DNA from: an uncultured Cohaesibacter sp.
GTDB lineage: Bacteria > Pseudomonadota > Alphaproteobacteria > Rhizobiales > Cohaesibacteraceae
Assembly (NCBI RefSeq): GCF_963678225.1
Contig: NZ_OY782764.1
Span: 2,857,001-2,921,000, forward strand
Direction: 5' to 3'
DNA: 64,000 nucleotides
The number at the start of each line of letters is the position of its first letter. The first letter of the stretch is position 1. Made by a program: the position numbers and the translations under genes. Positions 26,105-34,854 of the stretch are shown here, piece by piece. The notes under the pieces are model-generated. The model made no database searches, had not been told where the DNA came from, and worked only from the letters and a program-made list of their open reading frames with translations.

Positions 26105-27385
26105 ATGGCTTCCCGTTTTCTCAAATCCACTCTTGCAGCAGCCATGCTTTCCGCTGTTGCCATGCCAGCATTTGCTGTTGACCTGCAATTCTATTTCCCG
26201 GTTTCTGTTGGCGGCAAGGCCGCTGATACCATCCAGTCGCTAACCGAAGACTATGTCGCGTCCCATGAAGACGTGAATATCGATGCGATCTATGCCGGCT
26301 CCTATACCGATGCCCTGACCAAAGCCATGACGGCTGCCCGCGGCGGCAACGCCCCGCAGCTTTCGGTGCTGCTCTCCACCGACATGTTCACCCTGATCGA
26401 TCAGGACCTGATCGAGCCATTTGATGACTTCGTCACCGAAGAAGAAGGTAAGGAATGGTTCGGCTCTTTCTATCCTGCTTTCATGATGAACAGTCAGACC
26501 GGCGGCAAAACCTGGGGCATTCCTTTCCAGCGCTCCACGCCCGTCATGTATTGGAACAAGGAAGCCTTCAAGGAAGCCGGTCTTGACCCAGACAAAGCCC
26601 CGGCAACCTGGGAAGAAATGGTCGACTATGCGCACAAGCTGACCAAAAAGGACGACAACGGCAACGTAACCCAGTGGGGCCTGCGCATTCCGCTCGATGG
26701 CTTCCCTTACTGGCTGTTCCAGGGGCTTTCCACGCCAGCAGGTGCCATTCTGGCCAATGCAGACGGCAACAAGACCGACTTTGCCAACCCGAAAGTGGTT
26801 GAAGCCCTACAGTTCCTCGTCGATATGGCCAAAAAAGAGAAGGTCATCGAAGATGGCGTGACCTCTTGGTCTGCCACGCCGAAGGCCTTTTTCGAGCGTC
26901 AGTCTGCCATGATCTGGACCACCACCGGCAACCTGACCAACATCCGCACCAATGCTCCGTTTGATTTTGGGGTCGGCTTCCTGCCAAAGCATGAACGCTA
27001 CGGCGCACCAACCGGTGGCGGCAACTTCGTTCTGTTCAAGGATGCCTCTGAAGACCAGAAGAAAGCCGCTGTCAATTTCGTAAAATGGATCTCTGCTCCG
27101 GAACAGGCTGCCAAATGGTCCATCGCAACCGGCTATGTCGCTCCAAGCCCGGCCGCATGGGAAACCGAAGCCATGAAAGCCTACGCCAAGGACGTGCCGC
27201 AGGCTGCCGTTGCCCGCGATCAGCTTGAATATGCTGTTGCAGAGCTGTCCACCTATGAAAACCAGAAAGTGACCAACTTCCTCAACGACGCCATTCATGC
27301 CGCTCTGGCTGGTGAGAAGTCACCCAAGGAAGCGCTTGAAGAAGCTCAGAAGAAAGCGGAACGCGTTCTGAAGAACTATCGCTGA
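26105..27385 (+). CDS. ABC transporter substrate-binding protein, UgpB-like (family 1)
   Basis: 426 residues. A signal peptide (ASRFLKSTLAAAMLSAVAMPAFA) is cleaved before VDLQFYF. The mature start FPVSVGGKAADTIQ, the YAGSYTDALTKAMTAARGGNAPQ stretch, STDMFTLID and the YWNKEAFKEAGLDP.APATWEE block place it with the sn-glycerol-3-phosphate/sugar binding proteins. UgpB-like members bind glycerol phosphate or glycerophosphodiesters such as glycerophosphocholine. The metallophosphoesterase and DeoR/GlpR neighbours favour a phospho-compound here (inference). The ATG at 26105, with GGA nine bases before, is preferred to an in-frame ATG at 26087. Confidence 0.92.
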   Translation: MASRFLKSTLAAAMLSAVAMPAFAVDLQFYFPVSVGGKAADTIQSLTEDYVASHEDVNIDAIYAGSYTDALTKAMTAARGGNAPQLSVLLSTDMFTLIDQDLIEPFDDFVTEEEGKEWFGSFYPAFMMNSQTGGKTWGIPFQRSTPVMYWNKEAFKEAGLDPDKAPATWEEMVDYAHKLTKKDDNGNVTQWGLRIPLDGFPYWLFQGLSTPAGAILANADGNKTDFANPKVVEALQFLVDMAKKEKVIEDGVTSWSATPKAFFERQSAMIWTTTGNLTNIRTNAPFDFGVGFLPKHERYGAPTGGGNFVLFKDASEDQKKAAVNFVKWISAPEQAAKWSIATGYVAPSPAAWETEAMKAYAKDVPQAAVARDQLEYAVAELSTYENQKVTNFLNDAIHAALAGEKSPKEALEEAQKKAERVLKNYR

Positions 27386-27406
27386 TCCACTTTGCGATTG
27401 GCTTTT

Positions 27407-27437
27407 GCGAGGGGGATGTCTTCCCCTCGCTTCTTTT
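27407..27437 (+). terminator. Stem-loop with T-tract after the binding-protein gene
   Basis: GCGAGGGG (27407-27414) and CCCCTCGC (27423-27430) pair around an 8-base loop, followed by TTCTTTT. It lies between the binding-protein and permease genes and probably causes partial termination. Confidence 0.75.
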
Positions 27438-27471
27438 ATGACTTTGCGATGGATCGCATGTGAGGGCAAGA

Positions 27472-28341
27472 ATGAGACGCTACTGGATATATGCTCTGCT
27501 GCTGCTGTTACCGGCGATGGTGCTGCTCATGGGCTTTACCCATATTCCAGCTATTGAAACCGTCATTAGCAGCTTTTTCTCGACGCCCCACGGACGTCGT
27601 CCGGCGCATTTCGTCGGTATCGATAACTATCTCTATCTGCTCGAAGACGATGTGTTCATCCGCTCTTGCTGGAACAACCTCATCTATGCCGCCATCACGA
27701 TCCCAGCTTCCATCATCATCGCTTTGGTCATGGCGCTGTTTGTGCATAGCCGCATGGCTGGGCTTTCCTTTCTGCGCATGGCCTACTTCACGCCGACCGT
27801 GCTGCCGATGATCGCGGTGGGCAACATCTGGCTGTTTTTCTTTACCCCAAGCTTCGGGCTCATCGACCAGATCCGCGCCCTGTTTGATCTGCCCGCGCAG
27901 AACTGGATGGGCGACCCTGACACGGTTCTTTATACGGTGCTGGTGGTTGCCGTCTGGAAGAATGCCGGCTTCTTCATGATTTTCTATCTTGCCGCCTTGC
28001 AGACCATTCCGGAACCCCTGCGCGAGGCGGCCAAGCTGGAAGGGGCAGGGCGCTGGACCTTCTTCCGCCGCGTCACCCTACCGCTGATCATGCCCACGAC
28101 CCTGTTCATTCTGGTGAACGCCATTATCAATTCGGTGCGCCTCATCGATCATATTTTCATCATGACCCTCGGCGGGCCGAACAATGCCTCCAGATTGCTG
28201 CTCTATCACATTTATGAAACGGCCTTTGAATATTGGGACACCGCTTCGGCCAGCGCGATGACAGTGGTCATCCTGTTCGTTCTCTCGCTGTTGGCCATTG
28301 GGCAATTCTTCTGGCTCGATCGTAAGGTGCATTACAAATGA
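27472..28341 (+). CDS. ABC transporter permease, UgpA/MalF-like
   Basis: 289 residues with six predicted helices, starting MRRYWIYALLLLLPAMVLLMGFTHIPAIETVISSFF. The EAA coupling loop is in EPLREAAKLEGAGRWTFFRRVTLPLIMP. GAGGG before the ATG at 27472 supports this start over the GTG at 27460. It is the first of the two permease subunits; the stop overlaps the next ATG by four bases. Confidence 0.94.
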   Translation: MRRYWIYALLLLLPAMVLLMGFTHIPAIETVISSFFSTPHGRRPAHFVGIDNYLYLLEDDVFIRSCWNNLIYAAITIPASIIIALVMALFVHSRMAGLSFLRMAYFTPTVLPMIAVGNIWLFFFTPSFGLIDQIRALFDLPAQNWMGDPDTVLYTVLVVAVWKNAGFFMIFYLAALQTIPEPLREAAKLEGAGRWTFFRRVTLPLIMPTTLFILVNAIINSVRLIDHIFIMTLGGPNNASRLLLYHIYETAFEYWDTASASAMTVVILFVLSLLAIGQFFWLDRKVHYK

Positions 28342-29171
28342 CTGCTCAAGACACCATGATTGCAGCCCGTCTCGATCGGGCGCTGATGACCTTCGGGGCC
28401 TGGCTACTTGCCCTTCTATGGATTTTGCCACTGGCCTATGCCGTCTGGACAGCGTTCCACCCCTCGGCCTATGAGACCAATTTCACGTTGACCGCCCCGC
28501 TGACGCTGGAAAACTTTCCAAAGGCGTGGGCGCAGGCACCCTTTGCTCGCTATTTCCTCAACACCATGATTCTGGTGGCCATGACGCTCAGCGCGCAGTT
28601 GGTGCTCAGCACATTCGCCGCCTATGCATTTGCGCGATTGAAATTCCCCGGCAAGACCATCCTCTTCACGCTGGTGCTGCTGCAGCTCATGGTTACGCCC
28701 GATATCCTGCTGGTCAAAAACTATGAGACCATGGGCACGTTGGGGCTGGTGGATAGCATACTGGCAATCGGGCTGCCCTATTTTGCCTCCGGCTTCTGCA
28801 TTTTTCTGTTGCGCCAGACCTTCATGACCATCCCCAAAGAGCTTGATGATGCGGCTCGGATCGAAGGGGAAGGGCTGATAGGTACTCTCTGGCGGGTCTA
28901 TATTCCGCTGGCCAAACCGACCTATCTTGCCTTTGGTCTCGTGTCGGTTTCTGCCCACTGGAACGACTTCCTGTGGCCGCTGATTGTTACTAACTCGGTG
29001 GAAACCCGTCCGTTGACCGTGGGCCTCTCTGTCTTTTCCATGACAGAATCCGGAGTGGAATGGTCGGTCATCAATGCCGCAACCCTGATGACCTCCGGTC
29101 CTCTTCTTGTGGGCTTTCTGCTTTTCCAGAGACAGTTTGTTCAAAGTTTCATGCGAGCTGGTATTAAATAG
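28338..29171 (+). CDS. ABC transporter permease, UgpE/MalG-like
   Basis: 277 residues with six helices. The N-terminus LLALLWILPLAYAVWTAFHPS and the EAA loop PKELDDAARIEGEGLIGTLWRVYIPLAKP are typical of MalG/UgpE. The C-terminal QRQFVQSFMRAGIK ending is the classic family terminus (QR.FV.GL..GAVKG-like). It is translated in overlap with the preceding permease. The TIM-barrel gene follows after 118 bases. Confidence 0.95.
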   Translation: MTAQDTMIAARLDRALMTFGAWLLALLWILPLAYAVWTAFHPSAYETNFTLTAPLTLENFPKAWAQAPFARYFLNTMILVAMTLSAQLVLSTFAAYAFARLKFPGKTILFTLVLLQLMVTPDILLVKNYETMGTLGLVDSILAIGLPYFASGFCIFLLRQTFMTIPKELDDAARIEGEGLIGTLWRVYIPLAKPTYLAFGLVSVSAHWNDFLWPLIVTNSVETRPLTVGLSVFSMTESGVEWSVINAATLMTSGPLLVGFLLFQRQFVQSFMRAGIK

Positions 29172-29289
29172 GCCAAACCAACGAGTCGGCCCGACCTTGA
29201 CCAAATAGTCAGAGCCAGAAAAACGGATCTGAAATACAGGCCTGAAATACGGGCTTGAAAAACAGGCCAGATAAAAGGAATTACATCCC

Positions 29290-30111
29290 ATGCCCCCATT
29301 GCCAGTGCTTGGCGCTTCGCTCAAATATGATGAACTTGTTTCTCTGAAAGACTGGATTTTTGAGAAGAACCGCACCATCGAATTGCAGGATTTCTGCATG
29401 GTGGATGTTCTGGATGACGATCAGGACGACCTGATCGAGGCCTACAAGGATGTTCTGGATGGCTTCAGGGGCCTGCATGGCATTCACGGCCCGTTTTTCA
29501 GTCTCGATCTGGCTGCGACCGATCCGCTGATCCAGCAGGTTGTGACGGTGCGTCTGCTTGATGCGCTTAACAAATGCGAAAAACTGGGCGCGACACACAT
29601 GGTCGTGCATAGCCCTTTCACATTCTGGCACAGCCTCAATTTCACCAACTATGCCTATCTCAAGCCGAATATCTTTGAAGCAGCGCAGCGGATACTGGAA
29701 CCGGTTGTCCAGCGCGCCGAGCAGATTGGCTGTTGCCTGATGCTGGAAAATATCGATGATGCCGATCCGGCGTTGCGCTGTGAATTGGTGGAAATCATCA
29801 ATAGCCCGATGTTGCAGGTTTCCCTCGATACTGGCCATGCCCAACTGGCCCATGGCCAATATAAGGCCCCTCCGGTGGCGGATTATGTGACTGTCGCCGG
29901 TCCGCTTCTGGGGCATGTGCATTTGCAGGATGCCGACGGCTTTGCCGATCGCCACTGGCATCCGGGTGAGGGGTCCATTCCCTGGGGCGGTGTTTTCAAG
30001 GCGCTATCGGACATCCACGCCGCGCCGCGCCTGATCATCGAAGCGCGCGACCGCAAGGAGCTGTTGCCGCAAACGGTTAAACATCTCGAGGCGCTTGGCT
30101 TGGCCGAGTAG
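29290..30111 (+). CDS. Sugar-phosphate isomerase/epimerase-like TIM-barrel protein
   Basis: 273 residues, xylose-isomerase-like/AP endonuclease 2 fold. Metal ligands can be placed at the glutamate in MLENIDD, the aspartate and histidine in VSLDTGHAQ, the histidine in LGHVHLQDADG, and the glutamate in LIIEARD. WHPGEGSIPWGGVF is the usual barrel-closing motif. Members isomerise or epimerise sugars, dehydrate inososes or cut DNA; this one sits at the end of a phosphodiester/sugar importer operon. It would therefore process the imported carbon skeleton (inference). AGGA precedes the ATG. A modest hairpin (30154-30175) may end the operon. Confidence 0.82.
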   Translation: MPPLPVLGASLKYDELVSLKDWIFEKNRTIELQDFCMVDVLDDDQDDLIEAYKDVLDGFRGLHGIHGPFFSLDLAATDPLIQQVVTVRLLDALNKCEKLGATHMVVHSPFTFWHSLNFTNYAYLKPNIFEAAQRILEPVVQRAEQIGCCLMLENIDDADPALRCELVEIINSPMLQVSLDTGHAQLAHGQYKAPPVADYVTVAGPLLGHVHLQDADGFADRHWHPGEGSIPWGGVFKALSDIHAAPRLIIEARDRKELLPQTVKHLEALGLAE

Positions 30112-30506
30112 CGGACGCTGCGCAAAGGGCGCTTCATGATTGTAATATCAAAAGGCGGTGCTGCGTGGCATCGCCCTTTGGTGCTGTTACTCGCAAATTA
30201 CCTTTGGTTTACCTCGGATAGATCGCAAACAGGGCCTTTGGGCCCAATCTGCGACAATTGTGATCTGTTTCTCCACAAAACGAACCATTGGGATGGGTCT
30301 GATTGCTGGCCTTTCTGCGCAATCTTGGCTATGACCTTTGCCAGCCCGCACGCCGTTGGCATCAGCGCATATGAGCGCTATCGCCCTCTGAGCGTGCAGA
30401 TTTTGAGCCTTTGGCTCGCGTGATCTGGAGTTGACCTGTCGGTGATTTCGAAAAAGGCCTCTCGGACCTTCGCTCCGGTGCCGCCTCAGATGCGGCTGAT
30501 AGTGAC
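30112..30506. promoter_or_regulatory. Structured gene-free leader upstream of bioMNY
   Basis: This 395-base gap is dense in stem-loops. An 8-bp stem GGCGGTGC / GCATCGCC (30154-30175) may terminate the upstream operon. A two-tier hairpin follows at 30223-30254, with outer TCGCA/TGCGA and inner GGGCC/GGCCC. Later come GAGCC-TTTG-GGCTC-like dyads near 30405. The heptamer CCTTTGG appears four times (30175, 30201, 30235, 30408). No BioR-type TTATnnATAA palindrome was seen, and no good ribosome site precedes the bioM ATG. Confidence 0.4.
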
Positions 30507-31259
30507 ATGATGAACAATGCCATCGTCCTTGATGGGGTAAACCATCAATTGAATGACAAGCCCTTTTTCAAGGACCTGTCTATAGAGCTGCGTGAAAAGC
30601 GCATTGGTCTGATCGGGCGTAATGGCTCGGGCAAATCCACCTTGGCGCGCATGATTTCCGGTCTCATCGAACCTGAGGCCGGGCAAATCCGTGTGCATGG
30701 TGTCGACATCGCCAAGGATCGCAAAAAGGCCATCGAAACCATCGGGCTCATTTTTCAGAATCCCGATCATCAGATCATCTTCCCGACAGTGGAAGAGGAA
30801 ATCGCCTTCGGACTGGAGAGCCTGTCTGGCAACCGCAAGCAGGCCCGCGAAGGAGCTCGAAGCTTCTTAGCCTCTTTCGGACGGCTCGATTGGGCCGAGC
30901 GGGGCACCTTTACGCTGTCACAAGGGCAGCGGCATCTGGTTTGCCTGATGGCCGTGCTGGCCATGCAGCCCAAGGCGGTGTTGCTCGACGAACCCTTTGC
31001 CGGTCTCGATTGGCCTACCACGCGGCGGCTCTATCATTGGCTGGACGGGCTTGAGCAGCAAGTGGTGCTTGTCACTCACGATATTGATCATCTGGAGAGC
31101 TATGATCGCATTCTCTGGCTTGAAAAAGGCCAGCTGATTGCGGATGGCGCCCCGGCCGATGTGTTGCCAGCCTATCGCGAGAAGATGGAACGTCTGGTCT
31201 TCAGCGATGACGAAATTCTTGGCCCCGGCCTGCCCGCCACGAATGGGGAGCAGGGCTGA
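30507..31259 (+). CDS. bioM: Biotin ECF transporter ATPase BioM
   Basis: 250 residues. ECF-type ABC ATPase with Walker A GRNGSGKST near residue 37, the Q-loop GLIFQNPDHQIIFPTVEEEIAFG (the NPDHQ form is typical of BioM/CbiO), the signature TLSQGQRHLVCL, Walker B AVLLDEPFAGLD and the H-loop LVTHDIDHLE. It energises biotin uptake with BioN and BioY. A double ATG (30507/30510) starts the protein, but no clear Shine-Dalgarno precedes it. Its stop overlaps bioN by one base. Confidence 0.93.
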   Translation: MMNNAIVLDGVNHQLNDKPFFKDLSIELREKRIGLIGRNGSGKSTLARMISGLIEPEAGQIRVHGVDIAKDRKKAIETIGLIFQNPDHQIIFPTVEEEIAFGLESLSGNRKQAREGARSFLASFGRLDWAERGTFTLSQGQRHLVCLMAVLAMQPKAVLLDEPFAGLDWPTTRRLYHWLDGLEQQVVLVTHDIDHLESYDRILWLEKGQLIADGAPADVLPAYREKMERLVFSDDEILGPGLPATNGEQG

Positions 31260-31900
31260 TGCTGTCCTTGACCGCAGAGCAAAGAAGCTGGATGCATCGA
31301 TTGCCCGTGTGGCTGAAGCTTCTTCTGCTGTGCCTCTTTACGCTGGTGCTCTGGCCGCTGGCTGATTGGCGCCTGCTGCTGGCCTCCTGCCTTCCGGTGG
31401 TTTTGCTCTATGCCTCTGCCGGACGCTATTTCGCGAAACTGGGCGCCCAGCGCTTGAAGCCGGTTGTCTATCTTGTCGCCATTATATTCATCTATCAGGT
31501 CGTCACAGGGCGCATCGAGGAAGGGCTCGCTATTTGTCTCAAGATAATTGCGACGGTCAGCCTTGCAAATTTGGTGACCATGACATCGCGTCTTGATGAT
31601 ATGATGGCCGTAATAGAAACGCTGGCAAAGCCATTCCATGCGCTTGGCTTGCCGCCCCGCGCACTGGGGTTTGCCATGGGGTTGGTCATACGCTTCACGC
31701 CTCTGTTCCTGCAAAGAGGAACCCAGCTCAATCAGGCTTGGCGTGCGCGCAGCCCAAGGCGGACTAGCCCGCGCCTGTTGGTGCCTCTGGCGCTCAGCGC
31801 CATTGATGATGCGGATCGGGTCGCCGAGGCGTTGAAGGCGCGCGGTGGACTTCAGAATACAAAGACAAAAGAAATTCAGTCGGATAGCGCGCCCCAATAG
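31259..31900 (+). CDS. bioN: Biotin ECF transporter transmembrane protein BioN
   Basis: 213 residues, the T-component (EcfT-like) that couples BioM to BioY. Membrane helices are seen at LLLLCLFTLVLWPL, LLLASCLPVVLLYA and VYLVAIIFIYQVV. The coupling arginine motifs are in GTQLNQAWRARSPRRTSPRLLVPL (the ARS-R-type motif of EcfT/BioN). It is shorter than CbiQ proteins, as usual for BioN. The TGATG overlap with bioM implies coupled translation. Confidence 0.92.
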   Translation: MLSLTAEQRSWMHRLPVWLKLLLLCLFTLVLWPLADWRLLLASCLPVVLLYASAGRYFAKLGAQRLKPVVYLVAIIFIYQVVTGRIEEGLAICLKIIATVSLANLVTMTSRLDDMMAVIETLAKPFHALGLPPRALGFAMGLVIRFTPLFLQRGTQLNQAWRARSPRRTSPRLLVPLALSAIDDADRVAEALKARGGLQNTKTKEIQSDSAPQ

Positions 31901-31934
31901 CGCGTGCACTAAAATGTAAGGGAGAATACAGTTT

Positions 31935-32480
31935 ATGGAACGCCAAGTTGCCTTTATCGCTCTGTTTGCGGCACTCGTTGCCGCATTGGGCCTCATGCCA
32001 CAATTTATGCTACCGTTCGGAGTACCCGTCAGCGCCCAGAGCCTTGGTGTCATGATGGCTGGCGTCGTGCTAGGCGCGCGCCGCGGTGCTCTCTCCATGA
32101 TCCTGTTCGTCGTGCTGGTTCTGGCCGGTTTGCCGCTGTTGGCTGGTGGCCGTGGTGGTCTCGGCGTGCTTGCCGGTCCGACCGTCGGTTTCTTCCTTGG
32201 CTGGCCATTTGCAGCCTATGCTACTGGTCTGATCGTGGAGAAATGGGGCAAGGGCAATCTGCTCATCGCCGGTACCTTCGCGTCCATCGTTGGTGGCATC
32301 TTCGTGCTCTACCTGCTGGGTGTGCTGGGCATGGCTGTGCGCCTTGACAAATCCTTCATGGAAGCCGCTTCCATGGTTCTGGTCTTCATTCCGGGCGACG
32401 TGATCAAGGCCTTTGTTGCCGGTTTTGTCCTTCAGGGCATTGCCAAGGCTCGCCCGAGCGCCTTGCTGTCGCGCGGCTGA
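31935..32480 (+). CDS. bioY: Biotin ECF transporter substrate-specific component BioY
   Basis: 181 residues with six helices. The BioY signatures are seen: PFGVPVSAQSLGVMMAGVVLGARRGALSMILFVVLVLAGLPLLAGGRGGLGVLAGPTVGF is the conserved biotin-binding core (cited here only as landmarks PVSAQSLGV, GGRGGLGVLAGPT). It captures biotin with high affinity, alone or with BioMN. AGGGAG lies before the ATG at 31935. It ends the operon at a strong terminator. The pyruvate carboxylase at the window's right end is a biotin-dependent enzyme. Confidence 0.95.
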   Translation: MERQVAFIALFAALVAALGLMPQFMLPFGVPVSAQSLGVMMAGVVLGARRGALSMILFVVLVLAGLPLLAGGRGGLGVLAGPTVGFFLGWPFAAYATGLIVEKWGKGNLLIAGTFASIVGGIFVLYLLGVLGMAVRLDKSFMEAASMVLVFIPGDVIKAFVAGFVLQGIAKARPSALLSRG

Positions 32481-32551
32481 CCGGGCTCGGCGGATCCTGT
32501 GAAAGGCGCATGACAGGGCGCATGATATGCACCATCCGCTTTCAATCTATC

Positions 32552-32587
32552 AAAAAAGGGGCGCCAAACTGGTCGCCCCTTTTTTTA
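32552..32587. terminator. Bidirectional terminator between bioY and the GGCT-like gene
   Basis: AAAAAAGGGGCG (32552-32563) and CGCCCC followed by seven or more T (32574-32587) form a long stem. A-run on one side and T-run on the other let it serve bioMNY and the convergent gene. Confidence 0.92.
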
Positions 32588-32605
32588 TGGCCAAATGGGG
32601 CTTGT

Positions 32606-33022
32606 CTAAAGGGGAGCAACCTCGAGAAACCGGAAATAGTCCCCATGGGAAATGCGGTCGCTGTCTGAAAGATCACGTCTATAGATATAGATCCAGGCCT
32701 CGACATGCGTCCCGTCTGCAAGGCTTACCGGCATCTTGCAGCGTTCATACTCGAATGGCTCGGAAAAGTCGGGTCCGATGCCTTCATACTCGTCAATGGC
32801 ACGCCAAAGGGGCTCGTCACAAGGCAGGGCGAGCAGTTGCCCCACGATCTGATCTTGCGGATCGTCAGACGGGACCGCTCCGGGATAGTGCGCTATCTGA
32901 TAAAGGCGTCCCTGAAACCGGGCGGGGCCCACATTGCGGGCATGATTGAAAAAGAGGCGAGAGATTTCGCTGTCAGAATGTTGACGTAACTTGCCATAGA
33001 CAAAGAGGAAGTCTTCACACAT
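32606..33022 (-). CDS. Gamma-glutamylcyclotransferase-like (AIG2/GGCT fold) protein
   Basis: 138 residues. The GGCT substrate loop FVYGKLR is at the N-terminus (the usual form is YGTL or YGSLR). The catalytic glutamate is in WRAIDEYEGI near residue 80. The C-terminal EAWIYIYRRD block closes the fold. Members release 5-oxoproline from gamma-glutamyl compounds or act on modified lysines; the precise substrate is unknown. GGAAG before the ATG at 33022 supports the start. It converges with bioY and diverges from a GNAT gene 35 bases away. Confidence 0.85.
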   Translation of the reverse strand: MCEDFLFVYGKLRQHSDSEISRLFFNHARNVGPARFQGRLYQIAHYPGAVPSDDPQDQIVGQLLALPCDEPLWRAIDEYEGIGPDFSEPFEYERCKMPVSLADGTHVEAWIYIYRRDLSDSDRISHGDYFRFLEVAPL

Positions 33023-33057
33023 GGTTTGGTCTTCCTTAAATGGGAGCTGAAGGTCTT

Positions 33058-33603
33058 ATGACGCATTGTTTTGATACAGTATCACTTTCGGAATGCAAAA
33101 GTGCAATTCCGTTGATTGCCCAATGGTTTTGTTACCAATGGCCTGACTGGTATGGGGCGGAAGGCTCTGGAAATGCCATCGCCGATCTGGAAGAATGGGC
33201 AAATGGAGATGCTCTGCCTTTGGCTCGGCTGGCTCTGTCCGCAAGTGGTGAGCCTCTGGGCATAGCGGCATTGAAGAATGAGGGGCTGGGAGAGGAATAT
33301 GGATTCGGGCCGTTCCTGTCTGCTTTTTATGTGCCGTCCATCCATCGCCGCCGAGGCGTTGGATTGGCGTTGATCAGGGCGATAGAGGCGGCGGCGAGGG
33401 AGCATGGGCTCGGGGTGCTTTACTGCACAACCGATGGCGCGCGCTCATTGATCGAAAAGGCCGGTTGGGAGAATACCGGTTTGTCCTCCCCTTCAGAACG
33501 CGGTCTGCTGACGATCTACCGGCGAGCCCTCAAATCGCGCAATTCCATGAGATTGCAGCTATTCGAAAAAGGAGCTTCCAATGGCTCAAAGACGGCCCTA
33601 TAG
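33058..33603 (+). CDS. GNAT-family N-acetyltransferase
   Basis: 181 residues with the acetyl-CoA-binding motif RRRGVGLALIRAIE near residue 98 and the later ARSLIEKAGWENTG segment. The N-terminal WFCYQWPDWYG patch resembles a group of uncharacterised GNAT proteins. The substrate cannot be told. The ATG at 33058, with AAGG just before, is chosen over the ATG at 33040. It stands alone between the GGCT-like gene and glk. Confidence 0.82.
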   Translation: MTHCFDTVSLSECKSAIPLIAQWFCYQWPDWYGAEGSGNAIADLEEWANGDALPLARLALSASGEPLGIAALKNEGLGEEYGFGPFLSAFYVPSIHRRRGVGLALIRAIEAAAREHGLGVLYCTTDGARSLIEKAGWENTGLSSPSERGLLTIYRRALKSRNSMRLQLFEKGASNGSKTAL

Positions 33604-33777
33604 AAAGAGAAAATTAATTTGGGGGATGAAAATAACAATGATTCCCTGTATGCAGAACGTGGTTCGGACGGGCTGACATGGCCCTGGCGCGGTGTGGTAG
33701 AGATTTGCCATGAATTGAGGCGCTGTCTGTTGAAGTGAAACCTGTTTGTCAGACTATAAATTTGTGAGGGAAGCGCA

Positions 33778-34785
33778 ATGGCTTGGGAACTGGTTGCCGA
33801 TGTTGGTGGAACCAATATGCGTTTGGCTGCCGCGGTGGATGGCCGCATAAAGGAACAGCATACTTTCGACACGACCGGCACAATGCACTTGACCGATGCG
33901 GTTAAAAGCTTCGTTGGCAAGATTGGATCGAGCCCGCGCCATGTCGTGGTGGCCGCTGCGGGTGTTATCCAGAATGGCTATGTCACATTGACCAATGCCG
34001 GCAATCAGCAATTTTCGCAGGCCGATCTCATCGTGGCTGCCGGAGCCGAAGGCGCGCGCATCCTGAACGATTTCGAAGCGGCAGCCTGGTCTCTCGTTAC
34101 GGCCGATCCAGATGACCTCACGCTTATCCAGGGCGCGCTTCCTGCCGCTCTGCAGACCCCGCCAGTCCCGACGCCTCCGCGCCTGATCATTGGTCCGGGC
34201 ACCGGTCTGGGGGTTGGTACCCAAGTCTGGGCTGGCCATCAGCCCGAGGTGCTGCAAGGTGAGGGGGGCCATGTGCGCGTTGCGCCCCATAGCCTTGACG
34301 AAGTGGCCGCATTCACAAAGCTTGCCGAATTGTGGCCCGAAACGCAGATGGACAGCTCTTCATGCCTTGCTCTGGAAGCCGAGGCAATCCTGTCGGGTAC
34401 CGGTATTCCCTATCTGATGAAAGCGCTGGAGCTGCTGGACGGACAGGAGCCTTCCGAGATGTCCGCTCGCGATATCTTTGATGTCGCCCGCACCGAGGGG
34501 AATCCGCTGGCCGTGCGCGCCATCAACATGTTTGCGCACCATCTGGGCGCAGTGGCAGGCGATCTGGCACTGTATATCTCCGCCTATGGCGGCGTTTTCC
34601 TGACCGGTGGTGTGCTGCAGAAGAACGAATGGATCTTCCAGAATCCGCATTTCCTGCGCGGCTTCAATCAGGGTGGACGCCACACCAAATTCCGCGTCAA
34701 CATGCCGATCTATCTCTACCGCAATTCCAATTTCGGTCTTGAAGGGGCGATCAACGCCATGACCTTCGATCCAGATTTGCACTAG
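33778..34785 (+). CDS. glk: Glucokinase
   Basis: 335 residues, the proteobacterial Glk family. The ATP-binding phosphate-1 motif is VADVGGTNMRLA, the sugar-site residues are LNDFEAAAWSL and GPGTGLGVG, the conserved GEGGH motif is in LQGEGGHVRVAP, and FLTGGVLQKN is the adenosine motif. It phosphorylates glucose to glucose-6-phosphate in the cytosol. Together with pgl 312 bases downstream it feeds the Entner-Doudoroff or pentose-phosphate route. GAGGGAAGC precedes the ATG. A strong terminator follows, so pgl probably has its own promoter. Confidence 0.95.
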   Translation: MAWELVADVGGTNMRLAAAVDGRIKEQHTFDTTGTMHLTDAVKSFVGKIGSSPRHVVVAAAGVIQNGYVTLTNAGNQQFSQADLIVAAGAEGARILNDFEAAAWSLVTADPDDLTLIQGALPAALQTPPVPTPPRLIIGPGTGLGVGTQVWAGHQPEVLQGEGGHVRVAPHSLDEVAAFTKLAELWPETQMDSSSCLALEAEAILSGTGIPYLMKALELLDGQEPSEMSARDIFDVARTEGNPLAVRAINMFAHHLGAVAGDLALYISAYGGVFLTGGVLQKNEWIFQNPHFLRGFNQGGRHTKFRVNMPIYLYRNSNFGLEGAINAMTFDPDLH

Positions 34786-34823
34786 AGCTGACCAATAGTC
34801 ATCTCCTTCGTCGGGCCATTTCA

Positions 34824-34854
34824 GGCAGCGCTCTATTCGGGCGCTGCCTTTTTC
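34824..34854 (+). terminator. Rho-independent terminator of glk
   Basis: GGCAGCGC (34824-34831) and GCGCTGCC (34841-34848) form a perfect 8-bp stem followed by TTTTT. The rest of the 312-base gap to pgl shows nothing else certain. Confidence 0.93.

Noticed and set aside
30112-30506. BioR operator upstream of bioMNY
   Set aside because: No TTATnnATAA-type palindrome was seen in the gap.
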